A DNA stretch of 64,000 nt from Cydia pomonella (GCF_033807575.1 NC_084715.1:8357349-8421348), one strand, 5' to 3'; counted from the stretch's first letter, positions 11,449-22,354 are shown. A program made the numbers and translations. Notes: generated by a model from the letters alone, not told the origin.

Positions 11449-11492
11449 CCAGCCAACCAAACCAACCAAACATCAACCAACCAACCAACCAA
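11449..11492. repeat. Simple repeat, (CCAA)n-like
   Basis: Imperfect runs of CCAA/CCAAA, including CCAACCAACCAACCAAG near the right end. Confidence 0.8.
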
Positions 11493-11675
11493 GTGATAAC
11501 CAAGTGAGTAAAACTATGTATAAAAAAAAAACAACTAGTTCGCTAACTTAGCCTTGCCTCTCAACTATGCAATAATAAATTCTAAGACCTAGGTATAAGC
11601 ACAATATTTTATTTTATTAATAAAGTATTGAATTTAATTTAATTGTAACTCGCACTCAATATGAAAATTTGACTT

Positions 11676-12242
11676 TTTAGGGTTCCGTAGCCAAATGCCA
11701 AAAAACGGAAACCTTATGGATTCGTCATGTCTGTCTGTCTGTCCGTCCATATGTCACAGCCACTTTTTTCCGAAACGAAAAGAACTATACTGTTGAAACT
11801 TGGTAATTAGATGTATTCTGTAAACCGCAATAAGATTTTCACACAAAAATAGAAAAAAAAAAAACAATAAATTATGGGGGTAAAAACAATAAAGTATACT
11901 CAGAACTGACGCTCAATTTTTTTTCATCAAACCCATACATGTGGGGTATCTATGGATAGGTCTTCAAAAATGATATTGAAGTTTCTAATATCATTTTTTT
12001 TTCTAAACTGAATAGTTTGCGCGAGAGACACTTCCAAAGTGGTAAAATGTGTCCCCCCCCCCTCTTGTAACTTCTAAAATAACAGAATGATAAAACTAAA
12101 ACAATACATGATGTACATTACCATGCAAACTTCCGCCGAAAATTGGTTTGAACGAAATCTAGTAAGTAGTTTTTTTTAATACGTCATAAATGGTACGGAA
12201 CCCTTCTTGGGCGAGTCCGACTCGCACTTGGCCGCTTTTTTG
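11676..12242 (-). mobile_element. MITE with (GTCY)n microsatellite, copy A
   Basis: It begins TTTTTAGGGTTCCGTAGCC and ends TGGTACGGAACCC..GGCGAGTCCGACTCGCACTTGGCCGC, so AGGGTTCCGTA and TACGGAACCCT form inverted ends. A short GTCT/GTCC run follows the left end. It is close in sequence to the copies at 48167-49581 and 52128-52513 and shares its ends with 24134-24858 and 40041-40258, which lie the other way round. Lepidopteran MITEs carrying (GTCY)n microsatellites have been described, and this matches that class. It encodes nothing. Confidence 0.75.
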
Positions 12243-12489
12243 TAGATAGTGTTCGGTTTTCTTTCATGTTTTAATTTTGACTCTCAATTGCTCAATGGTT
12301 GACTCGAAGAAACCTCTTATAGGGGTAAGATCGCCTATGTACCTACATTGCCAACATTCATTTTTGTTATTATATATTTACCTGTCTCTTATTTAGTGTA
12401 CGAGTACATAGTGTAATGTTTACATACTCGTACATAAATACAATTTGAAGAAATGATTAAATATTATGAGTTATGCAAATGATCAAGTA

Positions 12490-12632
12490 AAGCGTACCCC
12501 CATCTTAAAGTTCAACAACGCACTTGCTACCCCTCTTCTCTGATGTTGCAGGTGTCCATGGGCGCCGGTAATTGCTTACCAGCAGGTTATTTATCTGCTC
12601 GTTTGCCTCTTAAATCATAAATAAAAAAGTAT
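12490..12632 (+). mobile_element. SINE-like 3' end
   Basis: Contains GTTGCAGGTGTCCATGGGCG, GCTTACCAGCAGGTTAT and TCTGCTCGTTTGCCTC, then an A-rich tail. The layout matches the SINE-like elements at 8914 and 31859 (GTTGCAGG, GCTTACCATCAGG, TTTGCCACC), as a diverged subfamily. Confidence 0.6.
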
Positions 12633-13400
12633 CAAACTGTAAATATTACTTATAATTTAAAAATAAATAAATAAAACAGCGAATTTTGTCGGAGATAAAA
12701 TCGTTAAGAATATGACTTATTATACATATTTATTTATTAAGTAACAACCGCTTGTTGTAATAAATAAGTGGAGCATTTATTTGACCATTTTTATTACTTT
12801 AGTCATTTTAGCAATAAAATAAAAAAAAAAACACATACGGAAATTAAGTACGACGGCCCGTCTATTTTTTGATAGCTTTTAACTGCTACTGGTTTTCAAA
12901 TGCTTGAAAGTTTTTAATTAACCAATGTACTAACTCGTAATAATTATTTTATGAGCCCAATTACAAAATTTTATTCTTAAAAACAAACGAATAACTTTGT
13001 TTTTGTGAGAGTAGACGACATAAGTCCAATGAAGGGAATCGTAAAAAACAGCCTGTATTTATACATTATCTATTTTTGCGTGTCGTAAGTCGAGAGTCGC
13101 CTCGGGCTTTGCGGAAATGAAGGCGTGTAGGAAAACCCTTTGTAATGATTTAGGGGTTGGGAGCCTCCCCTAAATCATTACTAAGTGTGACATTCATAAG
13201 CTTACTTGACAATAATGCTAGGTTGTTGATTTCTTTCTTGTTATTAAATCATACCACAGACAAGTAAATATTACTGACTGTAAATTGAACTACATAAAAT
13301 TACAATTAATTAATTAATGTAAAACGTTAAATAACGTTTAAATTACTGAGGAGATACGACCAGGTGAAAGCAACATCGAAGACGCTTATTTTATGACCCA
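12633..13400. other. AT-rich DNA with one strong hairpin
   Basis: No gene seen. It contains a perfect 15-bp inverted repeat at 13142-13181 and poly-A or poly-T runs. Confidence 0.5.
13142..13181. repeat. Perfect 15-bp inverted repeat hairpin
   Basis: GTAATGATTTAGGGG at 13142-13156 pairs exactly with CCCCTAAATCATTAC at 13167-13181 across a 10-base loop. Confidence 0.75.
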
Positions 13401-13895
13401 TTTTTAGGATTCCGCAGTCAACTAGGAACCCTTATAGTTTCGCCATGTCCGTCTGCCGTCCGATCGCGGCTTTGTTTTAGGATCGTTAGTGCTAGAATGT
13501 TGCAATTAGGCATGGATACATAAATCATGCCTGGCAAGAGAAGGGTAAAATAATAAGTAAAGTTTTTTTTACATACAAAACGTGTTACTTATTTTAATTT
13601 GTTTTGCTTTAATGCAATAGTGTGGGATATCGTTGGATAGGTGTTTTAAGACGAATACAGGTCTCCAACTACCATTTTTTGATAAGGTGAATATTTTCGG
13701 AAATAATCGCTCCGAAAGAAAAACAATATGTGCCCCCCACCCCCCCTCCTTCCATGGATGGAGCCATGGGTCCAAAAATATGATAAATACCTCAATCAAA
13801 AGTGTACCAAGTACTTTCAAAGTAAAACTATAGCGAACAGCAAACATGATCGGTCCAGCCGTGTTTGAAAGTCCTCTTCTCTTAGTAAAAGGACG
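13401..13895 (-). mobile_element. MITE with (GTCY)n microsatellite, truncated copy B
   Basis: Starts TTTTTAGGATTCCGCAGTC, followed by GGAACCCTTATAGTTTCGCCATGTCCGTCTGCCGTCC. The interior (GATATCGTTGGATAGGTGTTTT, GGAAATAATCGCTCCGAAAG, ACTATAGCG) is the reverse complement of parts of 24134-24858. The right end lacks the conserved GCGAGTC terminus. Confidence 0.65.
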
Positions 13896-14082
13896 TGCAA
13901 AGACAGCCCTTATGATTATAATGTTAATGTACATTATACTAATAGTTCCTGTTTAGCTTAATCTAATGGAATGGTATAATGCATGTATGGATTTAAAAGT
14001 GCTTGTTGCTAGGCCTATTTGAATAAAGAATATTTTGACTTTTGACTTTTGGTATTTTTTTTATAGGTAGCGCTAAGATTTC

Positions 14083-14230
14083 AAGGAGTAGAGTTTGTGA
14101 AGTTAAAGCTTGTAGAGTTAGAAGCTTGGCTCTACCAGAGATCTGATATCTTTTTGACACTGCGAGCCTTATGGTCTTGTCTTGGCTACATTTTACATGA
14201 AAATGTTTTTGATGGGATGACATTTAATCG
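14083..14230 (+). repeat. Dispersed repeat, copy 1 (pair with 16990-17135)
   Basis: Shares GCTTGTAGAGTTAGAAGCTTGGCTCTAC, GAGATCTGATA.CTTTTTGACA, TGCGAGCCTTATGGT and ACATTTTACATGAAAATGTTTT with 16990-17135 in the same orientation. A self-complementary core (ACATTTTACATGAAAATGT) is kept in both. Class unknown. Confidence 0.7.
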
Positions 14231-15242
14231 CCATTCCACAATATATCTGCTTCAGAGGCATTTACTAAGCTATAATGACAATTACTTACACTAGACGGAT
14301 TTAGGTAATAACACTTATAACTAATAAGCAATTAGCCACTGGGGTCAAGTGACCCTTAATTCAGTATATTGGACGCCATCTTCTACGCGTTCATCTTTGG
14401 GTCACATTGACATAATTTTACATTTTGTTTGTATACATAAATACATCATTGCTTTTAGGCCTTTGTTCATATCTAGTACCTTTATGAGTACGTATTTCAT
14501 TCTTATTGTTTTTTTCATTCAGCAAATTACAAAATTTTATGTCTTACTAATTTTTTGAGTGCCGTAGACTACTGAATATAACTCTAAATTAATATGTATA
14601 TGTATTATCAAGTTCATATATGTATACAAAAATATTGTGGAAATATTTTTTAAATTTTTGAAATTAAACTTTAACTGATAACAGCTAAAATAATCAAAAG
14701 GTTCTACAATGACTAGCTATAATTGAGTTAAGGGATTTTTTTAAAGATTTTGATTATTATTTCTTTACTTATTACCTGGCCTATTAATCAATATTTAGAA
14801 CATTAGAGAATATCAAACTAATTATATTTTTGTAGCATTTACTTGGGAATTTACAAAGTAACGCCTAATTAATTAGGTACTGAGGAATCTCTTTCATAGC
14901 CCTTTACCATTTTAACTATTCTGTTTCCACTCTGTATTTACGTAACTAATTAGCATATTTACATGCTTAATAACAAACAGAGTGTCTGTCCTACTGGGAA
15001 GAAATCTAAATTGAAGATTTATCTGTTTGAGAAATTTCTTAATTATCATTTATTATCGTGAATAATGTCATATATGAATATAATATCAATACCTAATTAT
15101 GTTGAGCAAAAAGTCTTATTAGTTAACGCACCTTCTAATGTAACTTGGAAAGAACTAGATATTATTGTATCCTGATAAATATATTTTGTTTACCTTTTAT
15201 AAGACGTTCCGGTATTTCTCCCAGTAGGTAAAACTTACGATA
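14231..15242. other. AT-rich DNA with no gene
   Basis: Nothing recognisable. Short open frames here are compositionally random. Confidence 0.5.
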
Positions 15243-15244
15243 TA

Positions 15245-15477
15245 CAGTATGTATCTGAACGCAAAGCAATTACTCAAACCCGTCAATGTTAAGGTCATAC
15301 TGAGAAATTTTTACTATTGGACCAAATCCGAAATTGCGAAAAAAATTGACTCTCCCATAGGGAATTTGAACAGTATGAAACAGCCAATTTTTTTTCGCAA
15401 TTATAGGGTCAGGTCCCGTAGTAAAAGTTTCTCATTATGACCTAAACGTAATTGCTTTACGTTCAGATAACATACTG
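15245..15477. mobile_element. Palindromic MITE, TA-flanked (Tc1/mariner type)
   Basis: Ends are CAGTATG and CATACTG, each next to a TA. The arms continue as a near-complete palindrome: TATCTGAACG.AAAGCAATTAC, AAGGTCATACTGAGAAA and AATTGCGAAAAAAATTG on the left all have their complements on the right. The open frame across it is a by-product. Confidence 0.75.
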
Positions 15478-16989
15478 TATTATTATTATCATCTTATCCC
15501 TACCGTCTCTCTAGTCTCCATCTAGTCCATTCTAACGTTCTCGTTTACTAGTAAAAACTCGCAACCTAAATAAACCACTTGTGCCCCTGGAAGAGAGGAC
15601 AAACAACGGAAAACCGTAATGGCTGCTTCCTGAGAACTTCCGTGAGTGATCTGAACTTCACAAAACGTTTCATCACAATCATAGCCGCACTGCAAGCTGC
15701 AAGCAAATGGAACTTGACCCTTAAATCCTTAGTGATTATAAGTAATCAAAGGTCAAGCGTAAATTGGTAGGTTAATGAATAAGGCCCAGTCGCTCTCAGT
15801 AAATCCGCTATTCTAGGAAACTCATAGAGTATCTATTTTTCCAAGTTCTAAAGTCCGATTCAAGTCGCAACGTCACAATCCTCCTTCAGTAAAATTTTAG
15901 TTAATTACACTATTTTTTTAGTATAACAGTAAATTAACGTAACAAAGTTATGACATTTAAGGAAAATAATAATTATGAACATTACGTAGTTCAAGTTAAA
16001 GTTCTGCCGAATGTACACGAATATAAAAAAAAGAAATGATCAAGTAAATAAAGTAAGGGAAAATTTGTGTTTGCAGGTTAAGTCATCGATTCAAATATCA
16101 AACAATATGAATTAAGCTTTTCAAAGCAGCCTTATAAACGATAAAGGCCTTATTTAAGCTCGATCTTTCAAAAGCTAGTCCCTAATAAATGCGCTAAGGC
16201 AAGGCAAGAAGAAAGTTTTGTTATAAATCAGGCGTCTGATGATAATTAATTACGGGCTACAGATTGCTTTGCGCTAAGTTGATTAAAAAAATAAAAAAAT
16301 CGTGCCCTTTGGCAAAGAGGACGGGCGTACTGAGTTATTTACACAAATATTTGTCGACGGCCGATCGTTTCTTTGCAATGTTTTGATGGTAGTCACATTA
16401 AACCAATAGATAATTAGGATAGGTTGGCCTGGTAGGCCTGAAGGGCAAATTGTCCAGAAATAAAAGCACCGCGTAGCTCTTAACACTTGGGGAACGAGAC
16501 AAAGATTTTCACGTTTCACGATATGCCTAGAAATTTCACAATCTGCCTGATCTTACAGTCGGCCGCCGACATATTGATTTCCAAATGCAGGATTTTTACT
16601 TTAACCATGATGGAATGTCTAGACAGTTTGTGGCAGAACAAATTTCCGAGAGAAAAAAATTGACCTATTTCTGTAAATCGCCAATACGATCCAAGCGAAG
16701 CGCAAGGGCGCTACCTACATTTTCTCGAAACGTTTTGTCGGTTTTTTTTACCTTCATAACTTAGGTTTGGATTATCCCAGATAAACAAAATTCTCGGGAT
16801 ATGTCAATAGTGGGCCTATTAAACATAAAAAGTTTCAATTGCATAAGCTCTTATACTTGAAATTTCATTGCTATCTAAAAAAAACGATTTCGTTGCTGAC
16901 AACGAACCATCACATGGGCGAAAAAAATGTATTCACTGTTCATTACTTTTCTGTTATACAATAGTTCTTGTAGTAAAAAAGCGGCCTAG
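15478..16989. other. AT-rich DNA with no gene
   Basis: No coding region, repeat or RNA gene could be supported. A minus-strand frame at 16519-16283 has no recognisable domain. Confidence 0.45.
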
Positions 16990-17135
16990 CCACATATTTT
17001 ATGAAGTTAGGGCTTGTAGAGTTAGAAGCTTGGCTCTACATGAGATCTGATAACTTTTTGACAGTGCGAGCCTTATGGTTTCATCTTTGTAACATTTTAC
17101 ATGAAAATGTTTTCGGTGGAATGATTTGTTCATAT
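16990..17135 (+). repeat. Dispersed repeat, copy 2 (pair with 14083-14230)
   Basis: Same orientation as the 14083 copy, with scattered substitutions (CTCTACATGAGATCTG versus CTCTACCAGAGATCTG). Confidence 0.7.
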
Positions 17136-18998
17136 TATTATTACAGTTTTAAGTCTGGAGATCGATCTTTATGCAAATGTTATGAAAAAAATTCTGGTTG
17201 AAAAAATGTCACTGTTGACAGCTGACAGGTCATATCCATAACCATTTCATAACAAAAAATATGTAGGTATCTGAGTAAGCCTCCTGTATCACTCGCTCAC
17301 TGCTACCTTCTGAACTGCCAAAAGGTTCCTTGAGCTGCGTGTTCCCCCGAGACAGTGGAATATTTTTTTTATCTTATAACAAATATCATGAATTTCTAAA
17401 ATCTCGCCTTAGTGTATTCAAACCGATTCTAGTGAATGGGGACTAAGTGCTTCTAGTAGCATGCAAAGTTTGAAAGTCGCTTGGGAAAAGAAAATACGTA
17501 AAGAAACGAGATTTCTTAAAGCGAATTGCTTATTTCAGGCACGTATTTCAAAACTCACATAGAAGAATGAACCTTAGAACGGATTTCAGTCATATCATAT
17601 GAAACGTTCTCTAAGGATCTCTACGCCGACCGGTCTCACTATGGCCTCGGTTTTCTTGACTAAATTCTGGTTTCTTGTGATGAGAATTTCCGACTTGTAG
17701 TCCGCACTCAAAAGCGATTCTGCTCCAGCAATTCTTCAGGCCGTTTGTTCATAATGTTTTGTACCAAAACCTAGTTACATAATTTTGGTATGCGAGCAAA
17801 CGGTAAGCCCCTTATGACGGTAGGCCCTGCTTATTATTAATTGCCATTGAGTCTATTGCAGGTTAGGTATATAAACAGTATTAAATAAGGCAGTAAGTCT
17901 TTTATGATTGTGTAAATGTGCCAGGTGCGATCGGGTACCACCCTTATGTCGCTTGACTGCTCTGTATATATACCCGGTATATATAAGACACCAGAAGCAC
18001 AGAGACGGCTCTGGTGTCTTATATATTTATATTCATATTAATTTAATCCATTGTTTTAACATGTTCATCGGTACATAAAGGTCTTACATTTGAGTCTTAG
18101 TAGAGTCTATACCATGGCCTGATACACGAGCAAATAATTTAAACATAAATTGTACTCCTCAAACGATGACACTTTTATTCAATACCTTTTAAAAATTATG
18201 AAGTCCTTACACTTTTTCATACGAAATAAATATTATCTTCAATGTACGCCATTATCAGTGTAATTTTGACGTTACTTGTCACGCTTTAAAAACATTTTAA
18301 CAAAATTCTCAATACATTGCGTTTGCAACACAATATCGATGGAGCCACAAACCAAACATTGATTGAACTTTGGTTGCAAAGCTGGTGTGTCGTGTGACTC
18401 TTTTTTTTTTGTAGAAACCGGCCAACCTTTACCTTATTCACTTAATCAAGTCTAAATAACATTATGCACAAATTCATCTTCTTATAATAAAGTTATCTCG
18501 TGAACTGAAGATAAGGTTCCATTAAAAATATAGACGACTTTTCAGTTTGATTCTTACTCAAGAGGCGGAGAGTTCAAATTCTTCTGAATTTTTGTTACTG
18601 TAGCTACCTTTTTATAGCAAGTGGACTTAAACTAAGCGCTAGCTGATTCATCGAGGGTACAGATTACATAGGTCTATAGCAGATACTATACTATAATAAT
18701 AATAGTAGGTACACAGCTTTCCCTTAGCATGCTTCAAATAGGTCTGATATCTTATATTTTATAATTGGGAACCTAGAATTCCCATTTTAGTATAGAATAA
18801 TAAAATAATTGATATTAAAATTAACGTTATGATACGTCCGATGACCAGAGGACTGGCAGCTACTTTGGCCAGCGGCTAAGCCTGGCCGTTCAAAAAAGAA
18901 ACACTGCCAGCCTGTTAGGGACAATCACCTAGGAAGGAGACCTAAAACCTAAAAGTCGTATTAATAGTCACTTGTCATTATATTAGCAACCACATGTA
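17136..18998. other. AT-rich DNA with no gene
   Basis: Holds the short hairpin at 17979-18026. No gene is supported. Confidence 0.45.
17979..18026. repeat. Hairpin with about 19-bp arms
   Basis: ATATATAAGACACCAGAAGC pairs with GCTCTGGTGTCTTATATAT except for one bulged A. The loop is nine bases. No associated gene. Confidence 0.7.
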
Positions 18999-19024
18999 CG
19001 AGGGTTGTTCCGTTAATAGTTAGT
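18999..19024 (+). repeat. Left terminal inverted repeat of mariner
   Basis: CGAGGGTTGTTCCGTTAATA and following bases. It pairs imperfectly with 20281-20306. Confidence 0.85.
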
Positions 19025-19182
19025 CAACGGCGTACTATTAACTGTATTTATTTAATTTTACTGTAGCTTAAAGGCAAATTTCATTACAAACTTTTTGGTA
19101 TAAATGTCACTGGCCAGTGACAATCAGTAATTTTTTTATGAATTTCAGAAAAAAACATGTCTGTCACTTTTTGTTCGCAAAA

Positions 19183-20244
19183 ATGGAGCTAACGCGGGAA
19201 GCATTTCGTGCTATGATATATTATGATTATAAACGAGGGCTAACATACAAGGATTCTCATGAAAATTTAACTAGTGTTTTTGGGACATTATCCCCATCTC
19301 TTGCCACTATCAGTTACTGGTTCCGTGAATTTAAGCGTGGGCGGAGCGACATCAAAGATGAGCCTCGACCGGGGCGACCGCCAACGGCAGTTACTCCAGA
19401 AAATGTTATCAAGGCGGAGTGGTTAATAAAGGAATCTCGAAACATTACCCACCGAGAGATTCAGGACGAACTGAAGATTGGATCCCGGGCAGTTTCTACC
19501 ATTTTGCATGACCACCTTCAAGTTCGGAAGGTTTCGTCTCGGTGGATACCACATTTTCTCACACAAGAGCAAAAAGATAGTCGTGTCGATTGGTGCAAAT
19601 ATATGTTGAAGAAATTCGATAATGGCGATTCTCAACAAGTGACCTACATTGTGACATCTGACGAATCTTGGATATATAGTTACGACCCATTTACAAAACA
19701 GCAATCAACACAATGGGTCTTTGAAGAAGATGATTTACCTACTAAAGTAGTTCGCGGCCGAAGCGTCAACAAAAAAATGGTTGCTGTTTTTTTTCGACGC
19801 AGTGGACCTGTAGCCGTAATTCCACTTGAAGATCGCAAAACAGTTACCAGCCAATGGTACAGTGAAGTTTGCTTGCCACAGGCCTTCCAAGAGCTGAACG
19901 TCAGTCGTCCAAGTACTGGAACTCGGGGCATCATTTTTCATCAAGATAATGCTCCGGCTCACACGGCTTCCAGAACCATGGACTTTTTGAGCAAATCAGG
20001 TGTGCAACTACTACCACACCCTCCGTACAGTCCTGACCTGGCTCCGTGTGATTTTTTTCTGTTCCCCACCTTAAAAAAATTATTACGTGGACGACGATTT
20101 TCGACGGCGGATGAAGCAGTGGACGAATTTAGGCGACTTTTTTTTGACCTTCCGCAAGAACAGTTTTTTTCCTGTTTTGAAAGCTGGTTCAGCCGAATGC
20201 ATAAGTGCATTAATGTAGCAGGGGAATACTTTGAAAAGTTGTAA
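19183..20244 (+). CDS. Mariner transposase, DD34D
   Basis: Cuts the element out and inserts it at TA dinucleotides. The frame is open further upstream (GTG at 19117, ATG at 19138), but the ATG at 19183 is chosen because MELTREAFRAMIYYDYKRG has the usual N-terminus and gives 353 residues, the normal family length. Residues 1-110 hold the two helix-turn-helix DNA-binding domains, with PRPGRPPT as the linker near 61-68. RWIPHFL at 120-126 corresponds to the WVPHEL motif. The catalytic residues are D160 (TSDESW), D255 (HQDNAPAH) and D290 (YSPDLAPCD), with 34 residues between the last two. The frame is intact. WVPHEL has F instead of E, and SPDLAPSD has C instead of S, which are mild deviations. 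Confidence 0.95.
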   Translation: MELTREAFRAMIYYDYKRGLTYKDSHENLTSVFGTLSPSLATISYWFREFKRGRSDIKDEPRPGRPPTAVTPENVIKAEWLIKESRNITHREIQDELKIGSRAVSTILHDHLQVRKVSSRWIPHFLTQEQKDSRVDWCKYMLKKFDNGDSQQVTYIVTSDESWIYSYDPFTKQQSTQWVFEEDDLPTKVVRGRSVNKKMVAVFFRRSGPVAVIPLEDRKTVTSQWYSEVCLPQAFQELNVSRPSTGTRGIIFHQDNAPAHTASRTMDFLSKSGVQLLPHPPYSPDLAPCDFFLFPTLKKLLRGRRFSTADEAVDEFRRLFFDLPQEQFFSCFESWFSRMHKCINVAGEYFEKL

Positions 20245-20249
20245 ATAAA
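20244..20249 (+). terminator. Poly-A signal of mariner transposase
   Basis: AATAAA overlaps the last base of the TAA stop codon. Confidence 0.5.
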
Positions 20250-20280
20250 GTTTTATTATATTCCTTATAGTTTTTGTTTA

Positions 20281-20306
20281 ACTAAAAATTTTCAGTACAG
20301 CCCTCG
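20281..20306 (+). repeat. Right terminal inverted repeat of mariner
   Basis: Ends CAGTACAGCCCTCG, the complement of the left end apart from seven mismatches in 26 bases. Followed by TA at 20307-20308. Confidence 0.85.
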
Positions 20307-20308
20307 TA

Positions 20309-21125
20309 CAGTCACGGAATTTGAAGGTTTGTCACTTTTGAACCTTAATTATTTGAACATTACATAGGATCAAGAAGTGACTATCTTTCAAATTTGTAAC
20401 TGTTTTATACTACCACATAGAAACAAGAAGTATTGAATAAATTATTCATATCAAACACTGGACAAAGCTACGTTACGGAAAAACGAATCAAACTCCAAAG
20501 AATACTGCAAATATTTGCGAATTTATCAGATCAATACGAGTACAAGTCAAGAGTCAAAATCAATTTTCCTGTCGCGTCGAGTAAGAAAGTACAAATTGTG
20601 TTTGTTTTCGCTACTGTTGGAAATAAATTTGTTTTGATTCGTTAGTGGCTTCCTATTTTAATATTTTATTGTACAGGATTGCTCGACAATGATTAAAATT
20701 GGAATAATTTCAAGTGTCATTGGAAGTACTTATTGAAATTTAGAATTATATGCGTTTAGTATTTGTCTTTGTTACAGTGTAGTATAGTCCGCCAACCTTA
20801 ACACCTTAAGAGGGATTAGCTTTGCGATCCTAGCGAAATAACAGCACTTTTTCTATGAATTTCCATTTCGGGAGAATACGTTTTCCACTAACCAAATCAC
20901 TTTGATTTTGATGTCGATCGTTTGATTATAATAAATTCTAGATCTATACGTTTCGTTTTTTTTGTTTTCCAAATTTTAAATTAAAGGAAAACCTATAAAC
21001 GTAGTTTTTCCTTTCATTGTGTAAATAACATACAAAACAATCATGAAGAATGGAAAATATTTAGAAGTGAAAACTTTTTCTCTTTTTGTATTCATAATCA
21101 CGTGGTATAAGTACTTCCCTCTTAA
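20309..21125. other. AT-rich DNA with no gene
   Basis: No recognisable feature. A 70-codon frame at 20433 shows no domain. Confidence 0.5.
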
Positions 21126-21771
21126 CTCTTAAGTCCGCAGCAAATTCGGCCGAATTTCACCATCCCATACAAACGGAGTTTCGTTCTCATTTTAAAACTG
21201 CGTATTGGATAATGAAACTTTGCAAATACGACCACATGAGGTACACAGGTTGATCAATCCGAAACGGTCAGTATGGAGAAGAATAATGACATTCAATCTT
21301 TTTTTAATCTGTCATACATAACCGGGAATTGAACCTGGTCAATCTTTATGTAATCGCGTGTAAATAGTATTTTTTTGCATAATTGATCCTGAAAGTATAA
21401 GTGATTATAAAAAAAAAAGATTGAATGTCATTATTATTAAATTTAAAATCGATTCCATGTTTCCTAAGAACAGATGTGGCTATCTCTCATAGTTTCTGAC
21501 TTCTCCATACTGACCGTTTTGAATAGATCAGCCTGTATATGTGCCTTTAATTTAGTTTATATAGCTCCAGCTTATAAAACAAACTTTGTATGAAAAACGA
21601 GTTTTGTATGAAAAATGTCATTTCGCTGTATTTTTTTTAATATTACCTAAAGCTACATAAACTAATTATAGGCATAGATGCACAAAGTTTCACAGCAATC
21701 TAGTTAGTCGTTTTAAAATGAGAGCGTAACTACGTTTGTAAGGAGAACCGAGCTTGCTGCGGACTCTTAAG
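21126..21771. mobile_element. hAT-type MITE with 8-bp target-site duplications
   Basis: The element is 21134-21763. It begins TCCGCAGCAA and ends TTGCTGCGGA, and CTCTTAAG stands on both sides (21126-21133 and 21764-21771). An 8-bp duplication is the hallmark of the hAT superfamily. The inverted ends continue imperfectly as ACAAACGGAGTTTCGTTCTC and CATTTTAAAAC on the left, with complements on the right. There is no transposase frame. A second element (21244-21537) sits inside. Confidence 0.85.
21244..21537. mobile_element. TA-flanked MITE nested in the hAT MITE
   Basis: The arm ACAGGTTGATCAATCC..AAACGGTCAGTATGGAGAAG on the left pairs with the right end (ACAGGCTGATC, AAACGGTCAGTATGGAGAAG on the other strand). 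TA lies on each side (21242-21243 and 21538-21539). An inner inverted pair, AATGACATTCAATCTTTTTTT and AAAAAAGATTGAATGTCATT, surrounds a stretch containing GGTTCAATTCCCGGT on the minus strand, which resembles a tRNA B box. Confidence 0.65.
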
Positions 21772-22165
21772 TTTTGGTGCAATCAAGCAGATTGCTAGGC
21801 CACTGCAGAAATCTAAAAGTGATTATGTTTTTGAATTTGTTGCCTGTCTCTTTCGCACTCATAAAATGTTTGTATACGCGATGGTATCTTTTGCACACTT
21901 CAATTACCTTTAAGAGTATACACAAACTTAGTCGTCATTTTCCTCTCTGGATATTGCCGTAATTAAAAATATTTGGACACTTTGTGCTATATATCATCTA
22001 CAGTTATGCCCCTAGGATAGATATTTTTATAATCTTTAATTATTATAAGAGTAAGCAATTAAAAATTTCTACGAATCTGTTTTTTGCTCCAAATTTTTAC
22101 ACAAACAAAAAAACTCGGGCAAACAGTCAAACAGGGGCAAGCATACATTCATCATTGTAGATCTG
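21772..22165. other. No recognisable feature
   Basis: AT-rich spacer between two MITEs. Confidence 0.5.
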
Positions 22166-22354
22166 TACCCCTAGTGTAAATAAATTCGATTTCGAAACGT
22201 GACGTACGCGTTTGCGTTTAGTCTCATTTTGTATTGGATTTAGAAAGAGCGCGCCAAGCGGGACGTTTTGGAAACTCAAAATCCTATACAAAATGAGACT
22301 TAACGCAAACGCGTTCGTCAGGTTATGATGTCGATCAAAGTTACACTAGGGGTA
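22166..22354. mobile_element. 189-bp palindromic MITE, copy 1
   Basis: Begins TACCCCTAGTGTAA and ends TTACACTAGGGGTA. Inner arms TGACG.ACGCGTTTGC and AGTCTCATTTTGTAT are also paired. A copy of exactly the same length lies in reverse orientation at 45918-46106. I count five mismatches between them. CTG stands on both flanks in both copies. Confidence 0.85.

Larger units (their letters stand above)
18999..20306 (+). mobile_element. Full-length mariner element
   Basis: A 1308-bp element flanked by TA on both sides (18997-18998 and 20307-20308), as expected for Tc1/mariner insertion. The termini begin CGAGGGTTGTTCCG and, on the other strand, CGAGGGCTGTACTG; 19 of the first 26 bases match. It holds a single uninterrupted transposase gene with a poly-A signal at its stop. 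Everything needed for an autonomous copy appears present, so it may be active or recently active. The subfamily was not assigned. Confidence 0.93.

Noticed and set aside
12285..12335. LINE 3' tail (GTTGACTCGAAGAAACC..GGGTAAGATCGCC)
   Set aside because: Similar to the tail at 59706 but too diverged and lacking an AATAAA and tail repeat.
21330..21350. tRNA gene suggested by ACCGGGAATTGAACC
   Set aside because: Only a B-box-like match. No cloverleaf arms or A box at the right distance; it lies inside a MITE.
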